A stretch of DNA of 64,000 nucleotides from Curtobacterium sp. MMLR14_010 (GCF_001865015.1 NZ_MJGV01000046.1:221761-285760); one strand, 5' to 3'. Numbered from the stretch's first letter, positions 1 through 8,867 are shown. A program made the numbers and translations. Notes: generated by a model not told the origin, from the sequence alone.

Positions 1-95
1 TCCGGGTGCTCGAACCGGACGAGGTCCGCGAGCGCGTCGTCGGACGGCTCCGCGCACTCGTCGCCGACCACGCCGAGGGAGCGCTCCGTGGCTGA
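1..95 (+). CDS. pafB: PafB-like WYL regulator, C-terminal end only
   Basis: The first 95 bases read openly in the frame of position 3 and stop at TGA 93-95. The roughly 30 residues seen are Arg/Val-rich and helical (VRERVVGRLRALVADHAEG), which fits the end of a WYL-domain regulator. The stop overlaps the GTG start of pafC at 88, so the two genes are translationally coupled. PafB and PafC are known to act together as transcriptional activators of the DNA-damage response in mycobacteria. The assignment rests mainly on position next to pafC; the domains lie outside the window. Confidence 0.6.
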   Translation, partial: RVLEPDEVRERVVGRLRALVADHAEGALRG

Positions 96-1059
96 CACCC
101 AACCGCTGCAGGCCCAGGACAAGCTCGCGTTCCTGCTCGCCCTGGTGCCGTACCTCATCGACCGCGAACGCGTCTCCGTGGCAGAGGCCGCCCGGCACTT
201 CGGCGTGCCCGAGGCCCGGATCCGCCGTGCCGTCGAGCTCATCGCGGTGTCCGGCATCCCCGGCGAGACGATGCAGTACCAGCACGGCGACCTGTTCGAC
301 ATCGCGTGGGACGACTTCGAGCAGAACGCCATGATCGTGCTGACGAACCTCGTCGCGATCGACGACTCCCCGCGGCTCTCCGCGCGCGAGGCCTCGGCGC
401 TCATCGCGGGGCTGCAGTACCTCTCCGCGCTGCCCGAGGCCGCCGACCGCGACGCCATCCGCGCGCTCATGGCCAAGCTGTCCCGCGGTGCCGGGGGAGC
501 GGCCGCGAACGTCGCCGTCGGGCAGGAGCTCCATGACGCCACCCTGACGACGATCCGTCGGGCGATGTCCGAGTGCCGCGGCCTGGTCTTCGAGTACGCC
601 GGCCCGCGCAGCAAGGGCAGGACCCGCCGCGTCGACGCCCTGCGGGTCGAGTCGATCGACACCGACTGGTACCTCCGTGCCTGGGACCTCGACCGCCAGG
701 CGCTGCGGACCTTCCGCCTCGACCGGATGACGAACGCCCGGGTGGACGACCGTCCCGCCGAGCGCTCCATCGAGGACGTCGTCATCCCGGACACCCTCTT
801 CCAGCAGAGCTCGAACGACGTCATCGTCACGCTCGAGCTGGACGCCTCGTCCTTGCCGCTCGTCGCCGACTTCCTCGCCGACACCGCGGACGCGCCCGAC
901 GACGGCGGCCGGGTGCGCATCCGGCTGGCCGCGTCGGCCGGGTTCGACGGCGTCGTCCGGCTCGTCGCCGGCCTCCCGGGCCGCGCCGTCGTGATCGACC
1001 CGCCCGCGGCGCGGGACGCGGTCCGCGCGTTCGCCGCGTCGGCGCTCAGCGCCGACTGA
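88..1059 (+). CDS. pafC: PafC-like WYL-domain transcriptional regulator
   Basis: The protein has 323 residues. An N-terminal winged-helix region (about 10-70) is followed by a linker and a WYL domain whose signature DWYL falls near residues 193-196 (TDWYLRAWD). A C-terminal WCX-like region follows. In actinobacteria PafB and PafC form a heteromeric activator of the LexA/RecA-independent DNA-damage response, and the genes sit beside the proteasome accessory locus and tatAC. The GTG start overlaps the end of pafB by eight bases, which supports one operon. The tatA gene usually found next in this order is not present downstream. Confidence 0.85.
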   Translation: MADTQPLQAQDKLAFLLALVPYLIDRERVSVAEAARHFGVPEARIRRAVELIAVSGIPGETMQYQHGDLFDIAWDDFEQNAMIVLTNLVAIDDSPRLSAREASALIAGLQYLSALPEAADRDAIRALMAKLSRGAGGAAANVAVGQELHDATLTTIRRAMSECRGLVFEYAGPRSKGRTRRVDALRVESIDTDWYLRAWDLDRQALRTFRLDRMTNARVDDRPAERSIEDVVIPDTLFQQSSNDVIVTLELDASSLPLVADFLADTADAPDDGGRVRIRLAASAGFDGVVRLVAGLPGRAVVIDPPAARDAVRAFAASALSAD

Positions 1060-1110
1060 CCCGGGCCGGCTTGCCCCGGAGGCTGACCCGCGCCCGGCGC
1101 CCATTGGCAC

Positions 1111-1172
1111 CGCACCACCGACGACGGCTCGCGCCGTGCGATTCCGCGGCGCGAGCCGACGTCGGTGGTGCG
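1111..1172. terminator. Long hairpin after pafC
   Basis: The arms at 1112-1136 and 1147-1171 are inverted repeats of 25 bases with one mismatch, closed by one more C-G pair outside, with a 10-base loop. It starts 52 bases after the pafC stop. It has no clear T run, which is common for GC-rich actinobacterial terminators. It could equally be a repeat element, because a similar GTCGGCTCG stem recurs near 13290. Confidence 0.5.
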
Positions 1173-1200
1173 ACGGCGGTCCGCGCCACGCACGCCGCGG

Positions 1201-1650
1201 CGGACGGGAGGCTCGTGGCGGCGCCGCACGGAGCCTCCCGTCCGGTGTGCCACGGGTCCCGACACCCCGTCGGCTCAGCGGCGAGTGGTCACGATCGGTC
1301 GGCTGAGGCCGCCGGAGGCGACGGCCTGCGACCGCTCGGCGGACGTGAGCGGGGTGTCGTGACCACTCGTGCCGGCCGGTGGCCGCGCCGCGGCGGACGG
1401 GAGGCCCGTGGCGGCGCCGCACCGAGCCTCCAGTCCGGCTGGCCCACCGGTCGCGACACCCCGTCGGCTGGGCGGCGAGTGGTCACGATCGGTCGGCTGA
1501 GACCGCCGGAGGCGACGGCCTGCGGCCGCTCGGCGGACGTGAGCGGGGTGTCGTGACCACTCGCGCCGCCCGGTGGCCGCGCCGCGGCGGACGGGAGGCC
1601 TGGGGCGGCGCTGCGCCGAGCCTCCCGTCCGGCGAGCCACCGGTCGCGAC
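1201..1650. repeat. Tandem repeat of about 193 bases, 2.3 copies, in the pafC-tatC gap
   Basis: Units begin with CGGACGGGAGG at 1201, 1394 and 1588, so the period is 193-194 bases. Each complete unit holds a GGACGGGAGGC...GCCTCC(C/A)GTCC inverted pair and the string GTGGTCACGATCGGTCGGCTGA. The gap from 1060 to 1724 (665 bases) has no convincing coding sequence. All long readings through it are Arg/Pro-rich, as expected for repeat DNA. A relative of the GGACGTGAGCGGGGTGTCGTG part recurs near 57673. Confidence 0.85.
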
Positions 1651-1724
1651 CACTCGCGGTGCGCGACCTGTGCGTTCGCGGCCTGCGCCGCGGACTGTCG
1701 GTCCCGCTGCCGTAGGATCAGGAC

Positions 1725-2546
1725 ATGGCTTCGACGACCGCGCGCGGGCGAGAGAAGCGGCAGGGTCGCCAGTCCAGGGAGCCCGAAGGCCGCATGTCCC
1801 TCGGGCAGCACCTGATCGAGCTGCGCAACCGGCTGTTCAAGGCCGTGGTCGCAGTGCTCCTCGGTGCTGTGGGTGGCTGGTTCCTGACGCCGTTCGTGCT
1901 CGATTCGCTGCGATCGCCGGTGGCGAAACTCGCAGAGGTGGGTGGGCACACAGCCGAGCTGAACTTCCCGATGATCACGGGGGCGTTCGACCTCCGGCTG
2001 CAGATCGCGATCACGGTCGGCGTCGTCATCGCCAGCCCGGTGTGGCTCTACCAGATCTGGGCGTTCATCGTCCCGGCGCTCGTCCGTCGTGAGAAGCAGT
2101 ACGTCTGGGGCTTCCTCGGCACGGCGATCCCCCTGTTCTTCGCCGGCTGCTGGTTCGGGTGGACGGTCCTGCCGCACATCGTCGGCATCCTCGGCAGCTT
2201 CGTGTCCAGCCAGGACACCTCGATCGTCGACGCCAAGGCCTACTACGACTTCGTCATCAAGCTCATCGTGGCGGTCGGCATCGCGTTCGTCCTGCCGGTG
2301 TTCCTGGTGCTGCTCAACTTCGTCGGGGTGCTCTCGGCGAAGGCGATCATCAAGTCCTGGCGCGTGGCCATCCTCTGCATCCTCGTCTTCTGCGCCATCG
2401 TCACGCCGAGCGCCGACGTCATCTCGATGTTCCTGCTCGCGGTCCCGATGGTCGTCCTCTACGTCGCGGCGTGTGTCGTCACGTGGTTCCATGACCGCCG
2501 CCTGGCGAAGCGTCAGGCGAAGCTCGACGCCGAGTACGGGCTGTGA
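1725..2546 (+). CDS. tatC: Sec-independent protein translocase subunit TatC
   Basis: This 273-residue integral membrane protein is the core receptor of the twin-arginine pathway, which exports folded proteins. It has the conserved HLIELRNRL segment before the first membrane helix (residues 29-37) and TatC-like strings such as ASPVWLYQIWAFIVPAL; six helices can be traced. The ATG lies six bases behind TAGGAT (1713-1718) with no Shine-Dalgarno, so the mRNA may be leaderless. The stop overlaps the GTG of helY. A tatA gene would be expected immediately upstream but is missing here, so TatA must come from elsewhere. Confidence 0.93.
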   Translation: MASTTARGREKRQGRQSREPEGRMSLGQHLIELRNRLFKAVVAVLLGAVGGWFLTPFVLDSLRSPVAKLAEVGGHTAELNFPMITGAFDLRLQIAITVGVVIASPVWLYQIWAFIVPALVRREKQYVWGFLGTAIPLFFAGCWFGWTVLPHIVGILGSFVSSQDTSIVDAKAYYDFVIKLIVAVGIAFVLPVFLVLLNFVGVLSAKAIIKSWRVAILCILVFCAIVTPSADVISMFLLAVPMVVLYVAACVVTWFHDRRLAKRQAKLDAEYGL

Positions 2547-4993
2547 CGGACACCGGCCTGAGCGCTGCCGAGCGCTTCCAGGCAGCGAAGGTCCGCAACC
2601 GGTCGCGCAACCTCGAGCTGTTCCGCGCCGACCTGCGGTTCGACCTCGACCCGTTCCAGTTCGCCGCCTGTGACTCGCTCGACCAGGGCCGCAGCGTGCT
2701 CGTCGCGGCACCGACCGGCGCCGGCAAGACGATCGTCGCGGAGTTCGCGATCTGGCTCGCGATGCGGCAGCCCACGGCGAAGGTGTTCTACACGACGCCG
2801 ATGAAGGCGTTGAGCAACCAGAAGTACCAGGAGCTCGTCGAGGTCTACGGCGAGACCGAGGTCGGCCTGCTGACGGGCGACACGAACGTCAACCCGCGGG
2901 CACGGGTGGTCGTGATGACGACCGAGGTGCTCCGCAACATGATCTACGCGGACTCGGACCTGCTCGACGACCTGGCGTGGGTCGTCCTCGACGAGGTGCA
3001 CTACCTGGCCGACCGGTTCCGCGGTGCCGTGTGGGAAGAGGTCATCCTGCACCTGCCGACCGAGGTCCGGCTCGTCTCGCTCTCCGCGACGGTGTCCAAC
3101 GCCGAGGAGTTCGGCGACTGGCTGCAGACCGTCCGCGGGGACACCGACGTCATCGTGTCCGAGGACCGTCCCGTCCCGCTCGAGCAGCACGTGCTCGTCG
3201 GCAACAAGATGGTCGACCTGTTCGATTCCTCGGGTGCCGCTGCGACGAACCGGGTCAACCCGGAGCTCCTCCGCCTGGTCGGTGGGGCTGCCCGCAACGA
3301 GGGCCGCGGTGGCGGACACCATGGTCGTCGTGGCCGCGGCGGGTACCCGGAGCGCCGGGGGCCGCGGACCGAGAAGCTGCACCGCGAACACATCGCGCGG
3401 ATGCTCGACGAGCGCATGCTCCTGCCCGCGATCTTCTTCGTGTTCAGCCGCGCGGGCTGCGACCAGGGCGTCCGGCAGGTCCTGCGCTCCGGCGTCTCGC
3501 TGACCACCTCGCAGGAGCGCAACGAGATCCGCGAGACGGCGGAGTACCACTGCCGCACGTTGCTCGACGAGGACCTCGCGGTGCTCGGGTACTGGGAGTG
3601 GCTCGAGGGCCTCGAGCGCGGGGTCGCCGCCCACCACGCCGGCATGCTGCCCGCGTTCAAGGAGGTCGTCGAGGACCTCTTCCAGCGCAAGCTGCTCAAG
3701 GTCGTCTTCGCGACGGAGACCCTGGCGCTCGGCGTCAACATGCCCGCGCGCACGGTCGTCCTCGAGAAGCTCGAGAAGTTCAACGGCGAAGCCCGGGTCC
3801 CGATCACGCCGGGGGAGTACACCCAGCTGACGGGCCGCGCGGGACGCCGGGGCATCGACGTCGAGGGCCACTCGGTCATCCAGTGGTCGGACGGCCTCGA
3901 ACCGCAGGCGGTCGCGTCCCTGGCCAGCCGGCGGACGTACCCGCTCAACTCCTCGTTCAAGCCGACGTACAACATGGCCGTCAACCTCATCGACCAGTTC
4001 GGTCGCCAGCGCACCAGAGAGGTCCTCGAGACCTCGTTCGCGCAGTTCCAGGCAGACCGGTCGGTCGTCGACCTCGCGCGCAAGGTGCGGTCGCAGCAGG
4101 AGTCCCTCGACGGCTACCAGAAGTCCATGGAGTGCCACCTCGGCGACTTCACCGAGTACGCGGCCCTGCGGCGGGAGCTCTCCGACCTCGAGCGCTCGAA
4201 CGTCCCCGGTGGTCGCGAAGCCTCGCACGGTGCCCGCGCCGAACGCCAGGCCTCCATCACCGAGGTCCGCCGCGCCCTGCAGCGACACCCCTGTCACGCC
4301 TGCCCGGACCGCGAGGCCCACGCCCGCTGGGCCGAGCGCTGGTACAAGCTCAAGCGCGTCAACGACAAGCTCGTCCAGCAGATCCGGTCGCGCACCGGCG
4401 CCGTCGCGACGACGTTCGACCGCGTCACCGACGTGCTGCTGCAGCTCGGCTACCTCGTCCCGACGAACGACGGTACCGGTGAGGCGACCGTCGCAGCCGG
4501 TGGTCGACGGCTCCAGCGCATCTACGGCGACCGCGACCTGCTCGTCGCCGAGTGCCTCGAGGCCGGCGTGTGGAAGGAGCTCACGCCCGGGCAGCTCGCC
4601 GCCATGGCCGCGACGATCGTCTACCAGCCCCGCCGCGAGGACGCGCCCGGCACCGAGCACGCCCTGCCCCGCGGTGCCTTCCGCCCGGCGCTCGACCAGA
4701 CCCTGACCATCTGGGCCCGGCTCGACGACGTGGAGCGGGACGCCCGCCTGGCCGGGTCGCAGCCGCCCACGCCGGCGATCGCGCTCGGCATGTTCCGCTG
4801 GGCCTCGGGCTCCGCCCTGGACGACGTCCTGCGCGCGCTCGACCTGGCCGCCGGCGACTTCGTCCGCTGGTCCAAGCAGGTCATCGACCTCCTCGACCAG
4901 ATCAAGAACGCCGGCGACCCCGACCTCGCCGAGACCGCTCGCCGTGCGACCGACGCGGTCCGCCGCGGCATCGTCGCGTACGCGACGGTCTGA
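2543..4993 (+). CDS. helY: HelY/Mtr4-type DEVH-box RNA helicase
   Basis: The protein has 816 residues. The Ski2/Mtr4 helicase core shows Walker A APTGAGKT (about 56-63), the Walker B box DEVH (150-153), motif III SAT (181-183) and motif VI TGRAGRRG near residue 430. A long helical C-terminal region follows with a CHACPDRE cysteine pair. The family unwinds RNA 3' to 5' with ATP and is implicated in RNA turnover. It is called HelY in mycobacteria, where it also follows tatC. The GTG at 2543 overlaps the tatC stop (GTGA), indicating coupling. A Gly/Arg-rich insert lies near residues 253-275. Confidence 0.93.
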   Translation: MTDTGLSAAERFQAAKVRNRSRNLELFRADLRFDLDPFQFAACDSLDQGRSVLVAAPTGAGKTIVAEFAIWLAMRQPTAKVFYTTPMKALSNQKYQELVEVYGETEVGLLTGDTNVNPRARVVVMTTEVLRNMIYADSDLLDDLAWVVLDEVHYLADRFRGAVWEEVILHLPTEVRLVSLSATVSNAEEFGDWLQTVRGDTDVIVSEDRPVPLEQHVLVGNKMVDLFDSSGAAATNRVNPELLRLVGGAARNEGRGGGHHGRRGRGGYPERRGPRTEKLHREHIARMLDERMLLPAIFFVFSRAGCDQGVRQVLRSGVSLTTSQERNEIRETAEYHCRTLLDEDLAVLGYWEWLEGLERGVAAHHAGMLPAFKEVVEDLFQRKLLKVVFATETLALGVNMPARTVVLEKLEKFNGEARVPITPGEYTQLTGRAGRRGIDVEGHSVIQWSDGLEPQAVASLASRRTYPLNSSFKPTYNMAVNLIDQFGRQRTREVLETSFAQFQADRSVVDLARKVRSQQESLDGYQKSMECHLGDFTEYAALRRELSDLERSNVPGGREASHGARAERQASITEVRRALQRHPCHACPDREAHARWAERWYKLKRVNDKLVQQIRSRTGAVATTFDRVTDVLLQLGYLVPTNDGTGEATVAAGGRRLQRIYGDRDLLVAECLEAGVWKELTPGQLAAMAATIVYQPRREDAPGTEHALPRGAFRPALDQTLTIWARLDDVERDARLAGSQPPTPAIALGMFRWASGSALDDVLRALDLAAGDFVRWSKQVIDLLDQIKNAGDPDLAETARRATDAVRRGIVAYATV

Positions 4994-5004
4994 CGGGAGG
5001 CCCG

Positions 5005-6651
5005 GTGTCCGTCCGCGAGTCCGTCGCGCCTCCGCGAGACGGTGGCGTCCCACCGAGACGCCGCGGTCCGTCTGAGACGCCGCCACTTCCGGCGGCGTCT
5101 GGTGCACTCGGCGGCGTCTCGTGGCCGTCCCCGTTCACGGCGCTGCCGGTGCGGGTCGCCCTGCCCCTCGCGGTGATCGGCGGTGTGCTCTTCGCGCTCG
5201 CGTTCCCGACACCCGGGTGGTGGTTCCTCGCCTACCCGGCGGTGGCCTGCACGCTCCTGGCCGCGATTGGCCAGACCTGGCGCCGCGCGGCCTGGATCGG
5301 GTACCTCGGCGGCGTCGCGTTCTGGGTGCCGGCGATCTCCTGGGCCGGCCGCTACCTCGGCCCGGTCCCGTGGCTGGCGCTCGCGCTGTTCGAGGCGGCC
5401 ATGTTCGCCCTCGGCAGCGTCGCGCTCGCACTCACGTACCGCTGGGTCGCCCGGGTGGTGACGACGACCGCCGGACGCGTGTGGGGCCTCCCGGCCGTGG
5501 TGGCGGCGATCTGGACCGGACGCGAGTGGTTCTCCGGGAGCTGGCCCTACGGCGGGTTCGCCTGGGGCCGGGTCGGGCTGTCGCAGTCCGAGAGCCCGTT
5601 CGCGCACCTGGCCGCCTACGTCGGCGTGCTCGGGCTGTCGTTCGTGGTCGTCTACTGTGTGGCCGTCGTGGTCTCGCTCGGACTCGTGTCGGGCGTCCGG
5701 CTCCGCATGCGGGTCGCGACGGCCGGGCTGCTCGCCGCCGCGGTGCTCGCCGTGCCCGCGTGGCCGACGGCCACTGACGGCACGATCCGCATCGAGTCCG
5801 TGCAGGGCAACGGGCCGGCGGGGTACTTCGACCGGGCGCAGCCGGGCGACGTGCTCCGGTCGCAGGTCGCCGCCACCGACGTCAACGCCCGCGGGGTCGA
5901 CCTGGTGGTCTGGCCCGAGGCCTCGGCCGAGTACGACCCCCGCGCGCAGCCGGTCATCGCGAACGACCTCGACCAGGTGGTGCGTGGTGTGGGGGCGCCG
6001 ATCGTCGCGGGTGCGATCACGCAGACGCCGTCCGGGGTGCTGCACAACACCTCGTTCGTGTGGACCGCGGACGGCTGGCAGTCGTCGTACGACAAGGTGC
6101 GCCCCGTGCCGTTCGGCGAGTACGTGCCGGACCGCTGGTTCTTCTCGAAGCTGGCGCCGTCGCTCATCGGGCTGCTGCAGCGCGACTACACGCCGGGGAC
6201 GAAGCCGAACGTGCTCTCCGTCGCCGGGGTCAGGGCGGGCATCGCGATCTGCTTCGACATCGTCGACGACGGCCTGACCGCCGACATGGCACGCGGGGGA
6301 GCGCAGGTGATCCTCGCGCAGACGAACAACGCCGACTTCTCCGGCACCGACGAGAACCTGCAGCAGCTCGAGATCGCCCGGATGCGGGCCATCGAGAGCG
6401 GGCGCTCGCTCGTGAACATCTCGACCGTCGGGGCGTCGCAGGTCATCGACCCGACCGGCCGGACGATCGACCGCGTGCCGGAGTACACCGCCACGTCGAT
6501 GGTCACCGACGCGCCCCTCGGGACGTCGACCACGCCGGCGACGGTGGCGTCCGGGGACATCACCCTCGTGCTGTCGCTCGGCGGGCTGCTCGTGCTGCTC
6601 GCCTGCGCGCCCTGGGGTCGCCGTCGGCGCCGAGGTCCCGCCGGCCGCTGA
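5005..6651 (+). CDS. lnt: Apolipoprotein N-acyltransferase Lnt
   Basis: The protein has 548 residues from the GTG at 5005, which sits five bases after GGGAGG. Membrane helices fill the N-terminal half. The carbon-nitrogen hydrolase domain shows the catalytic triad as Glu in VVWPEAS, Lys in SYDKVRPVPFGEY and Cys in GIAICFDIVDD. Lnt adds the third acyl chain to lipoproteins. The first 38 or so codons are odd: they run through repeated GAGACGCC/GGCGTCTC strings and contain rare AGA, so part may be captured repeat DNA. A second in-frame GTG at 5149 is possible but lies at the first helix. helY ends 11 bases upstream. Confidence 0.9.
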   Translation: MSVRESVAPPRDGGVPPRRRGPSETPPLPAASGALGGVSWPSPFTALPVRVALPLAVIGGVLFALAFPTPGWWFLAYPAVACTLLAAIGQTWRRAAWIGYLGGVAFWVPAISWAGRYLGPVPWLALALFEAAMFALGSVALALTYRWVARVVTTTAGRVWGLPAVVAAIWTGREWFSGSWPYGGFAWGRVGLSQSESPFAHLAAYVGVLGLSFVVVYCVAVVVSLGLVSGVRLRMRVATAGLLAAAVLAVPAWPTATDGTIRIESVQGNGPAGYFDRAQPGDVLRSQVAATDVNARGVDLVVWPEASAEYDPRAQPVIANDLDQVVRGVGAPIVAGAITQTPSGVLHNTSFVWTADGWQSSYDKVRPVPFGEYVPDRWFFSKLAPSLIGLLQRDYTPGTKPNVLSVAGVRAGIAICFDIVDDGLTADMARGGAQVILAQTNNADFSGTDENLQQLEIARMRAIESGRSLVNISTVGASQVIDPTGRTIDRVPEYTATSMVTDAPLGTSTTPATVASGDITLVLSLGGLLVLLACAPWGRRRRRGPAGR

Positions 6652-6699
6652 CCTCCCCGAAGCGCGGCACTGGGAACCCACTGTGAATGCGCCGGTCCC

Positions 6700-6725
6700 G
6701 GAACGGGAGCGCGTGGGACAGTGTT
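6700..6725 (+). promoter_or_regulatory. Candidate SigR/SigH-type promoter of rbpA
   Basis: CGGAAC (GGAAC at 6700-6704), then 18 bases, then GTT at 6723-6725 matches the GGAAC/T-N18-GTT form of thiol-stress sigma factors (SigR in Streptomyces, SigH in mycobacteria). rbpA is a known SigR target in Streptomyces coelicolor. A second GGGAAC at 6672 has a poorer partner. This is inference from sequence match and position. Confidence 0.45.
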
Positions 6726-6755
6726 GGAACGGGGGAACGACGAGAGGAGTCCACC

Positions 6756-7106
6756 ATGGCTGATCGGAGTCTCCGCGGCATGCGGCTCGGGAGTCAGAGT
6801 CTCCAGAGCGAAGAGGGCGTCGAGCTCTCAGATCGCAAGCGTGCGGTGTACCAGGCCGCGACGGGCGAGACCTTCGACGTGGTGTTCTCGGCCGACGCCG
6901 AGGTCCCGCAGAGCTGGTCCGACCCGCGCAGCGGTTTCGAGGGACGCCTGCTCGGCGACGACGGCGTGCCCGTCGAGGTCGCGGCAGAGGACGTCAAGGC
7001 ACCGCGAACGCACTGGGACATGCTGCTCGAGCGGCGGTCCCGCGAGGAGCTCGAGGAACTGTTGCAGGAACGCCTGCAGTTCCTCCGCGCCCGACGCGGC
7101 GCCTGA
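6756..7106 (+). CDS. rbpA: RNA polymerase-binding protein RbpA
   Basis: The protein has 116 residues and starts MADRSLRGMRLGSQSLQ, the typical RbpA opening. A beta-rich core domain (about 25-75) is followed by the sigma-interacting helix (HWDMLLERRSREELEELL, about 85-105). RbpA binds the primary sigma factor and stabilises open promoter complexes in actinobacteria. The ATG follows GAGAGGAG by seven bases. Monocistronic transcription is likely: a stress-type promoter lies just upstream and a strong hairpin follows the stop. Confidence 0.93.
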   Translation: MADRSLRGMRLGSQSLQSEEGVELSDRKRAVYQAATGETFDVVFSADAEVPQSWSDPRSGFEGRLLGDDGVPVEVAAEDVKAPRTHWDMLLERRSREELEELLQERLQFLRARRGA

Positions 7107-7118
7107 CCTGAACGAGTG

Positions 7119-7151
7119 ACGGCCCGCTCCCTGCATCGGGGAGCGGGCCGT
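7119..7151. terminator. Bidirectional terminator between rbpA and the SPFH gene
   Basis: The arms ACGGCCCGCTCCC (7119-7131) and its complement (7139-7151) form a perfect 13-base stem with a 7-base loop, 12 bases after the rbpA stop and 25 bases from the stop of the convergent SPFH gene. It can serve both strands. Confidence 0.8.
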
Positions 7152-7176
7152 CGTCGTTCGTGGACTGCTGGTGCTG

Positions 7177-8397
7177 CTACTGCTGCTGGCCGTTGTTGTC
7201 GTTGTCGCCGTCGCGCAGTTGCGCGCGGGTGGCGTCAGCCGCGGCGGCGAGCTTCTCCTCGACACTGCGGTTCGACTCGGCGAGCCGCTCGTCGAGGACG
7301 GAGTCCGGGATGATGTCCGACGCCGGGGCGTTCGCCCGCGTCGCCGCCGAGGTGTTCGTGCCGTCGGCCGCGGCGCTGTTGGCCAGGCTCTCGTTGGCGA
7401 GCTGCGAGATCTTCGCGAGGAAGTCGCTGCCCCCGCCTGCACCTGCCGTGCCGGTTGCACCTGCCGTGCCGCCCGCACCGCCCGCGCCGCCGGCCGGGGA
7501 ACCGCCCATGCGCGGGGCGCTGAAGCCCTTGGCGATGCCCGAGAGGGCCTCGGTGAACTCGCTGGGGATCATCCAGACCTTGTTCGCGGTGCCCTCGGCG
7601 ATCTTCGGGAGCATCTGCAGGTACTGGTACGACAGCAGCTTCTCGTCCGGGTCGCCGACGTGGATGGCGTCGAAGACGGTCGCGATGGCCTGGGCTTCAC
7701 CCTCGGCGCGGAGGACCTGCGCCTTGGCGGCACCCTCGGCCTGGAGGATGGCTGCCTGACGGGCACCTTCGGCCTCGAGGATCTGGGACTGCTTGGTGCC
7801 CTCGGCCTGCAGGATCGCAGCACGACGGTTCCGCTCGGCACGGAGCTGCTGCTCCATGGCGTCGACGATGGACACGGGCGGCTCGATCGCCTTGAGCTCG
7901 ACTCGGCCCACCCGGATGCCCCACTTGCCGGTCGCCTCGTCGAGGACCACACGGAGCTGCCCGTTGATGTTGTCGCGGCTGGTCAGGGCTTCTTCGAGGT
8001 TGAGGCCACCGACCACGTTGCGGAGCGTGGTGGTCGTGAGCTGCTCGACGGCGCCGAGGTAGTTCGCGATCTCGTAGGTGGCCGCACGGGCGTCCGTCAC
8101 CTGGAAGTAGACGACCGTGTCGATGGAGACGACGAGGTTGTCCTCGGTGATGACGGGCTGCGGCGGGAAGGACACGACCTGCTCACGCATGTCGAGCAGC
8201 GGCCGGAGCCGGTCGATGAACGGCACCAGCAGGTTCAGACCCGGGGTGAGGGTCTTGTGGTACTTGCCCAGTCGTTCGACCACGCCGGCCGTCGCCTGGG
8301 GGACGATCCGGATCGCCTTGGCGAGGACGACGATCACGAAGATGACGATGACGGCGATCAGTACGAAGAGCACGATCGTCCCGGGTGCGAGGGTCAT
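7177..8397 (-). CDS. SPFH/band-7 (stomatin-like) membrane protein
   Basis: The protein has 406 residues. One N-terminal membrane helix (about 7-30) is followed by the SPFH domain (about 30-200), with VVERLGKYHKTLTPGLNLLVPF and DNINGQLRVVLDEATGKWGI as family marks. A coiled region follows, made of repeated ILQAEG/ILEAEG/VLRAEG units (about 215-265), then a Gly/Ala-rich tail. Such proteins organise membrane microdomains and protease complexes. The ATG overlaps the stop of the NfeD gene by four bases. The SPFH-NfeD pairing is a classic conserved two-gene operon, which strengthens both calls. Confidence 0.92.
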   Translation of the reverse strand: MTLAPGTIVLFVLIAVIVIFVIVVLAKAIRIVPQATAGVVERLGKYHKTLTPGLNLLVPFIDRLRPLLDMREQVVSFPPQPVITEDNLVVSIDTVVYFQVTDARAATYEIANYLGAVEQLTTTTLRNVVGGLNLEEALTSRDNINGQLRVVLDEATGKWGIRVGRVELKAIEPPVSIVDAMEQQLRAERNRRAAILQAEGTKQSQILEAEGARQAAILQAEGAAKAQVLRAEGEAQAIATVFDAIHVGDPDEKLLSYQYLQMLPKIAEGTANKVWMIPSEFTEALSGIAKGFSAPRMGGSPAGGAGGAGGTAGATGTAGAGGGSDFLAKISQLANESLANSAAADGTNTSAATRANAPASDIIPDSVLDERLAESNRSVEEKLAAAADATRAQLRDGDNDNNGQQQ

Positions 8398-8867
8398 TGG
8401 GCTGCCTTCTGTTGGATGCGGACGACGGCGGTCGAGCCCTCGATGGACTCGACGACGACGCCGGTGCCGAGCGGCGGGGTGCGGTCGGGAGCGGCTGCGT
8501 CGATGCGCGCGCTCCAGGTCTCGCCGTTGGCCAGGCGGACCTGACCGGGTGCGGTGGGGGTGAACGCGACGGCGACCGTGCCGGGCATGCCGACGAGGCC
8601 TTCCATCCCGGTGCGGCGCGGGTCAGCGCCACGGCCGAGGGCGGCGAGCACGCGGGGCCGCACGAGCGAGAGCAGCACGAGCGCGAGGACCGCGGCGATG
8701 ATCGTGGAGAGCCACCACGGGGCACCGAGCAGGGCGGCGATCAACCCACCGGCGGCTCCGGCGGCCAACATGATGAAGATGAAGTCGAGCGTGAAGACCT
8801 CGACCACCCCCAGCACGAGGACCAGTGCGATCCAGACGATCGTCTGGACCCATTCGGTGATGTGCAC
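8394..8867 (-). CDS. NfeD-like membrane protein
   Basis: The protein has 157 residues. The GTG at 8867 was chosen because GAGG sits eight bases upstream; an ATG 13 codons further up adds only an Arg/Pro-rich stretch. Three or four membrane helices occupy residues 5-80, and an OB-fold soluble domain follows (about 95-155, with GTVAVAFTP and GVVVESIEGSTAVV). NfeD proteins pair with SPFH proteins in membrane organisation. The stop TGA overlaps the ATG of the SPFH gene. Confidence 0.9.
   Translation of the reverse strand: MHITEWVQTIVWIALVLVLGVVEVFTLDFIFIMLAAGAAGGLIAALLGAPWWLSTIIAAVLALVLLSLVRPRVLAALGRGADPRRTGMEGLVGMPGTVAVAFTPTAPGQVRLANGETWSARIDAAAPDRTPPLGTGVVVESIEGSTAVVRIQQKAAQ

Noticed and set aside
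1201..1650. Possible origin iterons or attachment site
   Set aside because: The repeat is long and carries terminator-like palindromes. No replication, integrase or tRNA gene is near.
1275..2711. Long minus-strand open frame across the repeat block and tatC
   Set aside because: It is Arg/Asp/Glu-rich with no motif and lies opposite tatC, which has clear family signatures. It is a high-GC shadow.
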